Assembly (NCBI GenBank): GCA_031425275.1
Contig: JANPJA010000048.1
Location: forward strand, 1 to 18,770
DNA: 18,770 nt
Reading direction: 5' to 3'
Source of the DNA: JAIVGV01 sp031425275
GTDB lineage: Bacteria; Acidobacteriota; Blastocatellia; Pyrinomonadales; Pyrinomonadaceae
Of the stretch, positions 6,144-15,464 are shown piece after piece; positions within the stretch are counted from its first letter, which is position 1, and each line of letters opens with the position of its first letter. The notes below the pieces were generated by a model. That model ran no database searches, was not told where the DNA came from, and saw only the letters and a list, made by a program, of their open reading frames with translations. A program made the translations under genes and the position numbers.

Positions 6144-6156
6144 TCTGGGGAAGGCG

Positions 6157-7680
6157 TCAGGCCGTGGCGGCTTTCTCTTCGGGCTTCCAACGGAGGACGG
6201 GCTTGCGGGCGGCCGCCGCCTCGTCGAGCCGGCCGATGCGCGTGGTGTGCGGCGCGCCCCTGACGAGCTCCGGGTCTTCCTGCGCCTCGCGCGCGATTGC
6301 CTGCATGGCCTCGATGAACTGCCCGATCTCCTGGCGGCCGACGGACTCGGTCGGCTCGATGAGCATCGCGCCCTGGACGATGAGCGGGAAGTAGATCGTC
6401 ATCGGGTGGAAGCCGTAGTCGATGAGCCGCTTGGCGATGTCGAGCGTGCTGACGCCTTTGCGCGCCTGACGCTTGTCGGTGAAGACGACCTCGTGCATCG
6501 GCGCGGCGGCGAAGGGCCGCTCGTAGTCGGACATCAACTCGTGTGCGATGACACGCGCGTTGAGCACCGCCGCCTCGGTCGCGTCGCGCAAGCCGTCCGG
6601 CCCGTGCGTGAGGATGTAAGAGAGCGCGCGCAGATGCATCCCGAAGTTGCCGAAGAAGGCTTTGACGCGGCCGACCGTCTGCGGGGCGTCGTAGTCGAGA
6701 CGAAAAGTCTCGCCGTCGCGCACGGCGCGCGGGACGGGGAGGAAAGGCTCCAGCTCCCGCGTGCAGCAGCAGGGGCCGGAGCCGGGGCCGCCGCCGCCGT
6801 GCGGGGTCGAGAACGTCTTGTGCAAATTGAGGTGGATCACGTCCACGCCCATGTCGCCGGGGCGCGCCCAGCCGACGAGCGCGTTCATGTTCGCCCCGTC
6901 CATATAGACGAGGCCGCCCGCGTCGTGGACGACGCGGCAAATCTCTTTGATGTTGCGCTCGAAGAGGCCGACCGTGTTCGGGTTCGTCAGCATCAGCCCC
7001 GCCACGTCGCCCGCCGCGCACAGCTCGCGCAGCGCGTCCAGATCGGTCTGGCCTTCGGGGGTCGAGCGCACGGTCTTGACCGTGAAGCCGGAGAGGTGCG
7101 CCGAGGCCGGGTTCGTCCCGTGGGCCGAGTCGGGGATGAGCATGACGCGGCGGCGCGTGTCCGCGTCGCCCGTGCCGTCGCGCGCGTCGAGGAAGGCGCG
7201 GATCATCATCACGCCGGTCATCTCGCCGTGCGCGCCCGCCGCCGGTTGCAGCGAGACGCCGGGCAGCCCCGTGATCTCGGCCAGCTCCTCTTGCAACTCG
7301 TGGAGGACGGCGAGCGCGCCCTGCGCGTCGCGCTCCGAGGCGAGCGGGTGGAGGTTGGCGAAGCCGTGGATGCGCGCCACCCGCTCGTTCAGGCGCGAGT
7401 TGTATTTCATCGTGCAGGAGCCGAGCGGGTACATGCCGAGATCGATGTTGTAGTTCCACGTCGAGATGCGCGTGAAGTGGCGCACCACGTCCGGCTCGGA
7501 GACTTCGGGCAAGCCCTCCAAGTCGTCGTCGCGGCGCAAGTGCGCGGGGATGAGATCGTCGAGCGGCGTCTCGTCCACGTCGAGCGCGGGCAGGCGGTAG
7601 CCTTTGCGGCCGGGCTGCGAACGCTCGAAGATGAGCGACTCGTTCTGCGTGACGTGCGGTGTGGCTTTCGGTGTCTTCAT
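6157..7680 (-). CDS. gcvPB: Glycine dehydrogenase (decarboxylating) subunit 2
   Basis: 507 residues from ATG 7680, the usual length for the C-terminal half of a two-subunit P-protein. With GcvPA it forms the PLP enzyme that decarboxylates glycine and passes the aminomethyl group to the lipoyl arm of GcvH. The PLP lysine is Lys288 in VIHLNLHKTFSTPHGGGGPG, followed by the glycine-rich loop and a Cys run (GPCCC). Other family signatures are IDLGMYPLGSCTMKYN (about 79-94), QPAAGAHGE, PDSAHGTNPAS and VYMDGANMNALVG. It is the last gene of the operon, 48 bases after the Uma2 stop. No good Shine-Dalgarno precedes its ATG, and a GC hairpin (7704-7723) lies in the gap, so its translation signal is weaker than those of its partners. 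Confidence 0.97.
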   Translation of the reverse strand: MKTPKATPHVTQNESLIFERSQPGRKGYRLPALDVDETPLDDLIPAHLRRDDDLEGLPEVSEPDVVRHFTRISTWNYNIDLGMYPLGSCTMKYNSRLNERVARIHGFANLHPLASERDAQGALAVLHELQEELAEITGLPGVSLQPAAGAHGEMTGVMMIRAFLDARDGTGDADTRRRVMLIPDSAHGTNPASAHLSGFTVKTVRSTPEGQTDLDALRELCAAGDVAGLMLTNPNTVGLFERNIKEICRVVHDAGGLVYMDGANMNALVGWARPGDMGVDVIHLNLHKTFSTPHGGGGPGSGPCCCTRELEPFLPVPRAVRDGETFRLDYDAPQTVGRVKAFFGNFGMHLRALSYILTHGPDGLRDATEAAVLNARVIAHELMSDYERPFAAAPMHEVVFTDKRQARKGVSTLDIAKRLIDYGFHPMTIYFPLIVQGAMLIEPTESVGRQEIGQFIEAMQAIAREAQEDPELVRGAPHTTRIGRLDEAAAARKPVLRWKPEEKAATA

Positions 7681-7728
7681 GTTTTATTAAGAACGATTCG
7701 GGACCGGCCCGCTGAGCGGCCGGCGCGC

Positions 7729-8301
7729 TTACGGCAGGGCGACCTTGTCGTAAACCTCCCGGAGGACGAGTCGGCAACTGATCGAATCGAGCGCGATTAG
7801 GTCGTCCGGCGAACTGTATTCCGCGAGCAGCCAGCGCCCGTCGGGCTGCTTCGCGTAGTGCTCGATCCTGCGCTCGTCCTGAGCGATCAACAGATAATCG
7901 CTCAGCGATTCGATGGTGCGGTAGAAGCCGAACTTCTTGCCTCGATCATATTTTTCTGTCGAGTCGGACAACACCTCAACCAGCAGCGTCGGGTTGAGCA
8001 AGGTGTCGAGTTGATCGTCTTCAAAGCGTGGTTCCTCGCAGACGACGACCACGTCCGGGTAAGTGTAGAGGCGGCTCGAAGGGACACGGACGCGCATGTC
8101 GCCCAGGTATCCTTCACAAGCTCGCCCCTTCAACTGCGGTTTAAGCTCGCCCGCGATGTTGAATGCGATCAGGTTGTGCCTGCGGCTGGCCCCCGTCATG
8201 GCGACCACCTCGCCTTCAATGTATTCGCTCTTGTACTCGGCGGCCCGCTCGACGATCAGGTATTGCGCGGGCGTCAGGTAAGTCGTCGGCTGGCTGGACA
8301 T
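7729..8301 (-). CDS. Uma2-family (DUF820) putative restriction endonuclease-fold protein
   Basis: 190 residues from ATG 8301; homology begins at about YLTPAQYLIVERAAEYKSEYIEGEVVAM. Family landmarks follow: ASRRHNLIAFNIAGEL, RVRVPSSRLYTYPDVVVVC, then LLVEVLSDSTEKYDRGKKFGFYRTIESLSDYLLI. The PDVVVV aspartate, VEVLS glutamate and the Lys after YDRGK fit the PD-(D/E)xK nuclease core described for this family. Uma2 proteins are abundant, multi-copy and mostly uncharacterised in Cyanobacteria, Chloroflexota and some Acidobacteriota. This copy lies between gcvPA (17-base gap) and gcvPB (48-base gap) on the same strand, so it should be co-transcribed with the glycine cleavage genes. No direct metabolic link is known; it looks like an insertion into the operon. 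Confidence 0.88.
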   Translation of the reverse strand: MSSQPTTYLTPAQYLIVERAAEYKSEYIEGEVVAMTGASRRHNLIAFNIAGELKPQLKGRACEGYLGDMRVRVPSSRLYTYPDVVVVCEEPRFEDDQLDTLLNPTLLVEVLSDSTEKYDRGKKFGFYRTIESLSDYLLIAQDERRIEHYAKQPDGRWLLAEYSSPDDLIALDSISCRLVLREVYDKVALP

Positions 8302-8318
8302 GTACGACCCCAACTTTC

Positions 8319-9662
8319 TCAGGCCAACTCTTTCAGCCCCGCGACGAGCGCGTCGATCTCGGCGCGCGGGTTCGTCTCCGTCACGCACACCAGCAGATCG
8401 TTAGCGCGTTCGGGGAAGTAGCGCGAGAGGGCGAGCCCGCCGGTGATGTCGCGCTCTTGCGCGAGCCGTTCGAGCAGCCCGGCGGCCTCCACCGGCGCGC
8501 GGACGACGAACTCGTTGAAGCGCGGCGCGGAGTAGGGGAGCGAGAAGCCCGCGAGCGCGGAGATTTGGCGCGCGGCGTAGGCGGCCTTCTGCGCGCACTG
8601 CACCGCCACCTCCTGCAAGCCCCGGCGGCCCATCGTCTCAAGGTAGATCGTCGCGGCGAGCGCGATCAGCCCTTCGTTCGTGCAGATGTTCGAGGTGGCC
8701 TTCTCGCGGCGGATGTGCTGCTCGCGCGTGGCGAGCGTCAGGACGAAGCCGCGCCGGCCTTCTTTGTCGTGGGCGACGCCGACGAGGCGGCCCGGAATTT
8801 GTCGCGCGTACTTCTCGCGCGTGGCGAACAGGCCGAGGTACGGGCCGCCGAAACTCAGGGGCACGCCGAACGACTGCCCCTCGGCGACGACGATGTCCGC
8901 GCCGCACGCGCCGGGCGATCTCAAGAGGCCGAGCGAGCTGGCCTCCGTGATCGCGACGACGAGCAGCGCGCCCGCATGGTGCGCGCGATCCGCGAGCGTC
9001 TGCAAATCCTCGACGCAGCCGAAGAAGTTCGGCGACTGGACGACGATGGCCGCCGTCTCCGCGTCGATCATCGTGTCGTCGAACGTCGAGACGCCCGCCG
9101 CCTCGTCGAAGCCGCCGCGCGCGAGCGTGATCCCGGCGTGCGCGACGTAAGTCTCGGCCACGGCCAGATACTCTGGGTGGAGCGCGGGCGAGACGACGAC
9201 CTTGTTGCGGCGCGTGACGCGCTCGGCCATCAGCACGGCCTCGGCCAGCCCCGTCGAGCCGTCGTACATCGAGGCGTTCGCCACCTCAAGGCCGGTGAGC
9301 TGGCAGACCAGAGTTTGAAACTCGAAGATGGCTTGCAGCGTGCCCTGCGAGACTTCGGGCTGGTAGGGCGTGTAGGCCGTGAAGAATTCGCTGCGCTGGA
9401 TGAGCGCGTCAACGACGGTCGGCGAGTAGTGCGAGTACGCGCCCGCGCCGAGGAAAGAGGGGCGGCGCGCGGCCGGGTTGCGCGCGCCGAGCGCCTCGAA
9501 ATGGGCGAGCAGCTCGATCTCGGAGAGCGCTTCGGGAAGCCCGAGCGGACGGTTAAGCAGCACGTCGGCCGGGATGGTGTCGAAGAGTTGTTCCGCCGAT
9601 TCGAGTCCGACCGAGCGCAGCATCTCGGCGCGCTCGTCAGGCGAGTTGGGAATGTATCGCAA
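8319..9662 (-). CDS. gcvPA: Glycine dehydrogenase (decarboxylating) subunit 1
   Basis: 447 residues, the N-terminal half of the split P-protein that pairs with GcvPB. The opening MRYIPNSPDERAEML is typical and fixes the start at TTG 9662. AAGGAG lies upstream at 13-base spacing, longer than ideal. Family features include FLGAGAYSHYSPTVVDALIQRSEFFTAYTPYQPE (positions about 100-133), then TGLEVANASMYDGSTGLAEA and FGGPYLGLFATREKYARQIPGRLVG. The PLP lysine is carried by the partner subunit, so none is expected here. It lies 30 bases after the gcvH stop; the Uma2 gene, not gcvPB, follows. Cytoplasmic. Confidence 0.97.
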   Translation of the reverse strand: MRYIPNSPDERAEMLRSVGLESAEQLFDTIPADVLLNRPLGLPEALSEIELLAHFEALGARNPAARRPSFLGAGAYSHYSPTVVDALIQRSEFFTAYTPYQPEVSQGTLQAIFEFQTLVCQLTGLEVANASMYDGSTGLAEAVLMAERVTRRNKVVVSPALHPEYLAVAETYVAHAGITLARGGFDEAAGVSTFDDTMIDAETAAIVVQSPNFFGCVEDLQTLADRAHHAGALLVVAITEASSLGLLRSPGACGADIVVAEGQSFGVPLSFGGPYLGLFATREKYARQIPGRLVGVAHDKEGRRGFVLTLATREQHIRREKATSNICTNEGLIALAATIYLETMGRRGLQEVAVQCAQKAAYAARQISALAGFSLPYSAPRFNEFVVRAPVEAAGLLERLAQERDITGGLALSRYFPERANDLLVCVTETNPRAEIDALVAGLKELA

Positions 9663-9692
9663 GGCTCTGTAGTCACTCCTTCCGGCGCGGGC

Positions 9693-10085
9693 TTACTCGG
9701 CGGCGGCTTTGAGGAAGTCTTCGTACTCGATGGCCGAGAGCAGCTTATCGACCTCGCCCGCTTCTTTCACGCGCAGCTTGATCATCCACGCCTCGCCGTA
9801 AGGGTCTGTGTTCACCTTCTCCGGGTCATCCTGCAAACTCTCGTTGACCTCGACGACCTCGCCCGCGACCGGGCAGAACAGCTCGGAGACGGCCTTGACC
9901 GACTCGACCGAGCCGAACGACTCGTGCGCCGCGAAAGTGTCCCCGACCTTCGGCAGCTCGACGTAAACCACGTCGCCCAGCGCGTGCTGCGCGTGATCCG
10001 AGATGCCGACGGTGGCCGTGTCGCCCTCCACCCTGACCCACTCGTGATCTTTGCTGTAGTGCAGATTCTCCGGAATGTTCGACAT
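9693..10085 (-). CDS. gcvH: Glycine cleavage system H protein
   Basis: 130 residues from ATG 10085, with AAGGAG four to five bases upstream. It carries the lipoyl group that shuttles the aminomethyl intermediate between P, T and L proteins. The lipoyl-lysine is Lys64 in FGSVESVKAVSEL. The N-terminal LHYSKDHEWVRVEGDTATVGISDHAQHALGDVVYVELP and the C-terminal DPYGEAWMIKLR are characteristic. Length is normal. It is the second gene of the operon. The 97-base gap to gcvT is filled by a heptamer inverted repeat (10101-10199), so read-through past that structure matters for its level. Confidence 0.98.
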   Translation of the reverse strand: MSNIPENLHYSKDHEWVRVEGDTATVGISDHAQHALGDVVYVELPKVGDTFAAHESFGSVESVKAVSELFCPVAGEVVEVNESLQDDPEKVNTDPYGEAWMIKLRVKEAGEVDKLLSAIEYEDFLKAAAE

Positions 10086-10100
10086 GTGTCTCCTTCAAGC

Positions 10101-10199
10101 TGTTAGCAGTTAGCGATTAGCTGTTAGCAAATCCGAAACCCTGACCGGGGAGAAAACGAAAGCTGTTTCCTCTGGCTAAAAGCTAATCGCTAACAGCTT
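10101..10199. repeat. TTAGC-type heptamer inverted repeat (locus 1)
   Basis: The left arm (10101-10128) is four heptamers: TGTTAGC, AGTTAGC, GATTAGC, TGTTAGC. The right arm (10175-10199) is the complementary series GCTAAAA, GCTAATC, GCTAACA, GCTTTT. The arms can form a long stem around a ~46-base loop, in the gcvT-gcvH gap. The right arm encodes the last residues and TAG stop (10185-10183) of gcvT. Confidence 0.8.
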
Positions 10200-11313
10200 T
10201 TTTCCGTTTATAAAATGGCGTGGGGACGACGCGGGCCGAGACGGCGCGGCCGCGCACGTCGATGTGCAGCTCCTGACCTGCCGCCGCCAACTCGGCGGGG
10301 ACGTATGCCATGCCGATGTTCTTCCTGAGGAACGGGGCGGGGCTGCCGGAGGTGACGCGGCCGATTTTTTCCCCGTTCAGCAGCACGTCCTGCTCGTCGC
10401 GCGCGATGCCGCGCTCGGTGATCTCGAAGCCGACGAGCTTGCGTTTGATCCCTTCTTCCTTCTGGCGCGCGAGGGCTTCGCGGCCGGTGAAGTCGCCCTT
10501 GTTGAGCTTCGTGATCCAGCCGAGGTTGGCTTCCAAAAGCGTCGTCTCTTCCGTGATCTCGTGGCCGTAGAGGGCCATGGCGGATTCGAGCCGGAGGGTG
10601 TTGCGCGCGGCGAGGCCGGCGGGGAGGATGCCTTCGGGGGCGCCGTAATCGCCGACGGCGAGCAGGCCGTCCCAGAGCCGTTCGGCCTTGTCCGCGTCGG
10701 CGTAAATCTCGAAGCCGTCTTCGCCCGTGTAGCCCGTGCGCGAGATGATCGAGGGCACGCCGTCAACCGCGCCCTCGCGGAAGTGGTAATACTTGATCTC
10801 TTCGAGCGGCGTCTCGGTCAGGGTTTGCAGGATGCGCAGGGCTTCGGGGCCTTGCACGGCGATCTGGCAGTAGTCGGCGCTGCGGTTGACCAGCACGACC
10901 GCCTCGTCCTTTTTATGCGAGGTGATCCAGTCCCAGTCCTTCTCGGTCGTCCCGGCGTTGACGACGAGCAGCAAATGTTCGGGGCCGAAACGATAGACGA
11001 GCAAATCGTCAACCACCGTGCCGCGCTCGGTCGTCAGGGCGGAGTAGTGGGCCTGTCCGTCAACGAGTTTGGAGACATCGTTCGAGCAGAGCCGGTTGAC
11101 GAAGGCGACGGCGTCGGAGCCGCGCACTTCGATCTCGCCCATGTGCGACACGTCGAAGAGGGTGGCGCGGGCGCGCGTACGGAGGTGTTCTTCGACCGTC
11201 CCCGCCGGGTATTGGACGGGCATGTCCCAGCCGCCGAAATCGACCATGCGCGCCTCTAAGCGCCGGTGCGCGGCGTTCAAAGGCGTCTGCTTCAGAGAGG
11301 GCGCGGCAGTCAA
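10183..11313 (-). CDS. gcvT: Aminomethyltransferase (glycine cleavage T protein)
   Basis: 376 residues. The start is TTG 11313, with AGGAGG six bases upstream. It transfers the methylene group from lipoyl-GcvH to tetrahydrofolate, releasing ammonia. Typical motifs are TPLNAAHRRLEARMVDFGGWDMPVQY (about 10-35), LFDVSHMGEIEVRG, the catalytic aspartate region GTVVDDLLVYR (Asp102/103, like Asp101 of E. coli), then SRTGYTGEDGFEIY and the C-terminal GRVTSGSPAPFLRKNIGMAYV. It is the first gene of the operon, 75 bases after a good promoter. The short leader leaves no room for a glycine riboswitch, often found before gcvT elsewhere. Oddly, its final codons and TAG stop (AVSD-stop) lie inside a heptamer repeat, so the original C-terminus was probably replaced. 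Confidence 0.97.
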   Translation of the reverse strand: MTAAPSLKQTPLNAAHRRLEARMVDFGGWDMPVQYPAGTVEEHLRTRARATLFDVSHMGEIEVRGSDAVAFVNRLCSNDVSKLVDGQAHYSALTTERGTVVDDLLVYRFGPEHLLLVVNAGTTEKDWDWITSHKKDEAVVLVNRSADYCQIAVQGPEALRILQTLTETPLEEIKYYHFREGAVDGVPSIISRTGYTGEDGFEIYADADKAERLWDGLLAVGDYGAPEGILPAGLAARNTLRLESAMALYGHEITEETTLLEANLGWITKLNKGDFTGREALARQKEEGIKRKLVGFEITERGIARDEQDVLLNGEKIGRVTSGSPAPFLRKNIGMAYVPAELAAAGQELHIDVRGRAVSARVVPTPFYKRKKAVSD

Positions 11314-11387
11314 GTAGTGCCTCCTAACTCTCGCGCGCCGGAGCGGCGGAGCGTGTTTCTACGGGTTAAAACTGGTCGCAGGCGGCA

Positions 11388-11416
11388 AACCTAACATGCG
11401 CCCGCGCGATGGTCAA
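11388..11416 (-). promoter_or_regulatory. sigma70-type promoter of the gcv operon
   Basis: On the minus strand, TTGACC (11416-11411), a 17-base spacer ending in TGT, then TAGGTT (11393-11388). The -35 matches five of six, and the -10 is helped by an extended TGn. A start near 11381 leaves a ~68-base leader to the gcvT TTG. Confidence 0.65.
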
Positions 11417-11444
11417 GCGAGTCGTTCGCGGGCGTCGCCGCCTC

Positions 11445-11473
11445 TTGACTGCGACCCGCCGCGAGGTTAGATT
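11445..11473 (+). promoter_or_regulatory. sigma70-type promoter of the propeller-protein gene
   Basis: TTGACT (11445-11450), 17 bases, TAGATT (11468-11473): five and four of six matches to consensus. It is divergent from the gcv promoter, with 28 bases between the two -35 boxes. The leader to GTG 11676 is about 195 bases, and no known riboswitch was recognised in it. Confidence 0.65.
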
Positions 11474-11675
11474 TGCACGCGCGCCCGCTCCTCTCGGGCC
11501 CCGGCCGAGTCGTCGAAAAATTACAATCCGCCCGGCCCGACGCCGGACACTCGGAACCCGGTCTCAAGCTTCTCAACCCGGACTCAAACGGTCAACTTAC
11601 CAGCGGGTTTTCGTCCGCGTTCCTACAGTTCGTGACCCGCAGTCGCCGCCCCACTCCCTCAAGAGGGTTTTCGAC

Positions 11676-14600
11676 GTGAAAAAATCGAGCTTCCCCGTGA
11701 CGCAAACACGCGCCGGCGCATGGGCGTTCGCGCGCACACTGTTCGCGGCCCTCTTCATTCTCTCGCCCCTGACGCCCGTCTCGGCCGCCCCCAACTCTCC
11801 GAGTCAGCGCGCGAAGGCTGTAAAGCGGCAACGCGAACGCGCCGCCGCGGCACTCGCGTGGAAGGCGCGCGCGCGTCAGGCCGTGACGCGGGCGAAGCGG
11901 CAACGGCGGCAGGCCGCGCGGCTCGCGAAGCTCACGGTCGCGCCGACCTCCGGGACGGAACATTTCGAGGAGGAGGGGAGTCACAGAGAACGCGAGCAGT
12001 GGTTCAATTTCCAGCGCGAGTACCCGGCGGGCAGGGTTCCGGCGAACGCGCGGCGCGCGGCGTGGGAGTCGCGCCCGCGCGCCGTGATCGAAGACAAGGG
12101 GCGGGGCATCCTCGCGGCCGACGCCTTCCGCTGGGAGCCGGTCGGCCCCGCCGCCACCGAGCCGGACATTCCCGCGTGGGGTCTGACGAGCGGGCGCATC
12201 AACTCAATCGCCGTCCACCCGACCGACCGGAACATCATGTTCGTCGGCGCGGCGACGGGCGGCATCTGGCGCTCGACCGACGCGGGCGCGACCTTCACGC
12301 CCGTCTCAGATTCGCAGGTTGACTTGGCCGTCGGCTCCATCGCCTTCGCGCGCAGCAACCCGCAAGTGTTGTACGCCGCGATGGGCGACAACGATAACGG
12401 CTACCTCGGCACGGGGCTGCTCAAATCCACGGACGGCGGGTTGACGTGGGCGCAAGTGGCGCGGCTCGTCGGCTCGGCCGGCTGCGCTGACGTTCTCTCG
12501 GCCGGCTGTCTGCCCTCGCTCGGACGCTCGACCTCAGTCATCGTCGATCCGAACGATCCGAACCGCGTCTATCTCGCGCACTACGCACAGTACGATGGCA
12601 ACTCCGCCAACACGATCCGCTCGAACGCCTTCTACTTCTCGACCGACGGCGGGGTGAATTGGACGCGCACGCCGCTGACCGGACTCGTCCGCGACATCGT
12701 GATGCACCCGACCAACCCGCAAATTCTTTACGCGGGCGTCTCCCGCAAAGACCCGACCGGCACCGGCGCGGCCGGCGTCTGGAAGTCACTCGACGGCGGG
12801 CAGACCTGGAACAACGTCAACGCCAGCCCGTTCACCGGCGCGTCGGGCAACAGCACGCCCGCCGACGTGCGCTTGGCCGTCACCCCGGCCGCGCCGGAGA
12901 GCATCTACGTCTTCTGGGGCGGCTCGCCGGCGGGCGGCGGCGCGACGCAGTTGCGCGTCGAGTCGAGCGCGGACGGCGATCAGAACTGGACGAACCGGGG
13001 CGCGTCCGGAGTCGATCCCGGCCAGTTCGGTTACAACGCCTACATCGCCGTCCACCCCGTCAACCCCGACACCATCTACGTCGGCACGCGCGACGTTTAC
13101 AAGACGACGAACGGCGGCGCGACGTGGGCGACATTGACGAACAATTTCAACAGCAGCGGGCAGAGCACGTGTGCGCCCCACTGCTACAGCCCCGGTAACT
13201 CGAAGGCGCACCCCGATCAGCAGTCGTTCGCTTTCGTCCCCGGCTCGCCGGGCACGTTTTTTATCGGTAACGACGGAGGTCTCTACCGTTCCGCCAACAG
13301 CGGGGCGACGTTCGAGCCTCGCAACGCCTCGTTCTCGCTCTCGCAGTTCATCGGCATCGCCGCGCACCCGACCGACCCCGGCATCACCTACGGCGGCACG
13401 CAGGACAATGGCAACCAGCGGCGGATGCCGGGATCGAACCAGTGGAGAGAGTTCGAAAGCGGCGACGGTGGGCGTAACGTCACCATCCCGACCAGCCCCG
13501 ACTACGTGTTCGCCACCTATATCCGCGGCTTCATTTGGCGTTTCACCGATAACGGCTTTAGCCCTCGTGCTCAAGTCGGCGACGACGCATTTAATAGTAA
13601 CAACGTCGTCTTTAAAGATGCGAACGGCACGCGCGACCGCATCGCGTTCTACCCGCCATTCGTCGGCAACCTCACCGACAATGCGCTCTACTTCGGCACG
13701 CACCGCATCTGGATCAGCTCCAATCTCGGAAACACTTGGACTACGCCGGGCGGCGCGGTCGATCTGACGAGCGGCGGCGGCGACACCCTCGCGGCCATCG
13801 GCGTCCAACGCTCCGCCTACTCCGCCTCGCAGACGATCTACACCGGCTCCGGCGCGGGCCGCGTGATGGTCTCGACGGACGGCGGCGCGACGTGGACTGA
13901 TCGCACCGCCGGCCTCCCCACGCGCTTCATCGAAAGCATCACGGTCGATCCCACGAACCCGGCCGTCGCGTACCTGACCGTCGGCGGCTACGGCAGCGGC
14001 CACGTCTTCAAGACCGTTAACCACGGACTGCTCTGGACGGACATCAGCGGCACGCCCGGCGCGAACGGCTTGCCCAACACGCCGACGAGCGCGCTCGCCA
14101 TCGACCCGGCGAACCCGGCGCTCATCTACGCGGGCACGGACATCGGCGTCTTCCGCTCGACCACGAGCGGCGTGACGTGGGAGACGTTCTCGGCGGGGAT
14201 GCCGCCCGTCGTCGTCACCTCGTTCGCGGTCACGGCCGACGGCAAGCTTCAGGCTTCGACTTACGGCCGCGGCGTCTTCCAACTCGGCGAGACCGACACG
14301 GCCACGCTCCAGTTCTCCTTCATCAACCAGACCGCGCCGGAGTCGGACGGCGGGGCTTACGTCGTCGTCCGCCGCAGCGGCAACATGAGCGGCACGGTCG
14401 GCGTCAACGTCCGCACGGCCGACGACAACTCGTTCGTCCGCTGCGACGACGTGACGACCGTTCCCAACCGCGCCTTCCCGCGCTGCGACTATTCGACGAC
14501 CATCGAGACCCTGACGTTCGGCCCCGGCGAGGCCGCCAAATCAATCCGCGTCCCGCTCATCGACGACGTTCACGTCGAGCCGAACGAGTCGGTCGCCCTG

Positions 14601-15460
14601 ACGCTCTCGAACCCTTCGGCCGGCGCGCGCCTGGGGCCGTTTGGCACGACCAGCCTGATCATCACTTCCTCGGACGCGGCGGGGCAGCCGAACCCCGTGG
14701 ACACGCACGACTTCTTCGTCCGCCAGCAGTATCTCGACTTCCTGTCGCGCGAGCCTGACGCCGGCGGTTTCAATGCGTGGGTCGGCGTCCTGAACGGCTG
14801 CGCGAATCCGTTCAACACGAATCCGGCGAATGCGTCGGCCGCTTGCGACCGCAACCTCGTCTCGTCCTCGTTCTTCCGCTCGGCGGAGTTTCAGCTCAAG
14901 GGCTTCTACGTCTTCCGCTTCTACACGCTGACGCACGGCCGCCGGCCGCAGTACACCGAGATCATCCCCGACATGCGCACCGTGACGGGCGCGACCGAGC
15001 AGGAGGTCTATCAGAACAGAAGAAGGCCGCCTTCGCCGCGAACTGGGTGAACAGCCCCGCCTTCCAGACTCCTTACGGCGCGATGACCAATCAGGGACTC
15101 GTCGAGGCGTTGATGAACCGATACTCGCTGGCGTCGATCCGCACGCCCGACCCGGCCGCGCCCGACGGCGACGCGCGGATCACGCTGACGCGCGCCGAAC
15201 TCGTCGCGCGTTTGAATGCCGCCACGCTGACGCGGCCCCAACTCGTCCGCGCCATCGTCGATTCGGACGAGGTCTCGGCGGCCGAGTTCCGCCGGGCCTT
15301 CGTCGCCATGCAATACTTCGGCTACCTCCGGCGCGACCCGGAAGAGCCGGGCTACACCAACTGGGTCAACTACCTCAACGCCAACCCCAACGACTTCTAC
15401 ACGATGGTCAACGGGTTCGCGAACTCCGGCGAGTACCGGCTCAGATTCGGAGGGCAGTGA
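11676..15460 (+). CDS. Secreted Asp-box beta-propeller with Calx-beta and DUF4214 modules (frameshifted near 15018)
   Basis: I start at GTG 11676 (GAGGG eight bases upstream) because VKKSSFPVTQTRAG leads into a signal peptide ending PVSAAP; the frame is open from 11409. About residues 45-150 are very Arg/Ala-rich. Residues ~190-830 carry about eleven Asp-box-like motifs (STDAGATF, STDGGLTW, SLDGGQTW, STDGGATW, STTSGVTW and others), as in sialidase/VPS10-type propellers. About 880-1000 is a Calx-beta domain (DDVHVEPNESVALTLSNP). From ~1008 on is a DUF4214 region (DFFVRQQYLDFLSREPDAGGFNAW, later RAFVAMQYFGYLRRDPEEPGYTNW). The first frame ends at TGA 15048-15050, but homology continues in the +2 frame to 15460. 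Removing the extra AG at 15018-15019 restores one ~1260-residue protein. Probably exported for binding or surface roles; no hydrolase active site is evident. Confidence 0.85.
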
Positions 15461-15464
15461 GGGA

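Noticed and set aside
6014..7800. Very long open frames overlapping gcvPB (587 aa on the minus strand, 517 aa on the plus strand)
   Set aside because: High-GC shadow frames with Arg/Ala/His-rich translations; gcvPB in its own frame has full-length homology. Similar shadows over gcvPA, gcvT and the propeller gene were dropped for the same reason.
11314..11387. Glycine riboswitch upstream of gcvT
   Set aside because: The leader from the promoter is only about 68 bases and shows none of the conserved aptamer elements; too short for even one glycine aptamer with an expression platform.
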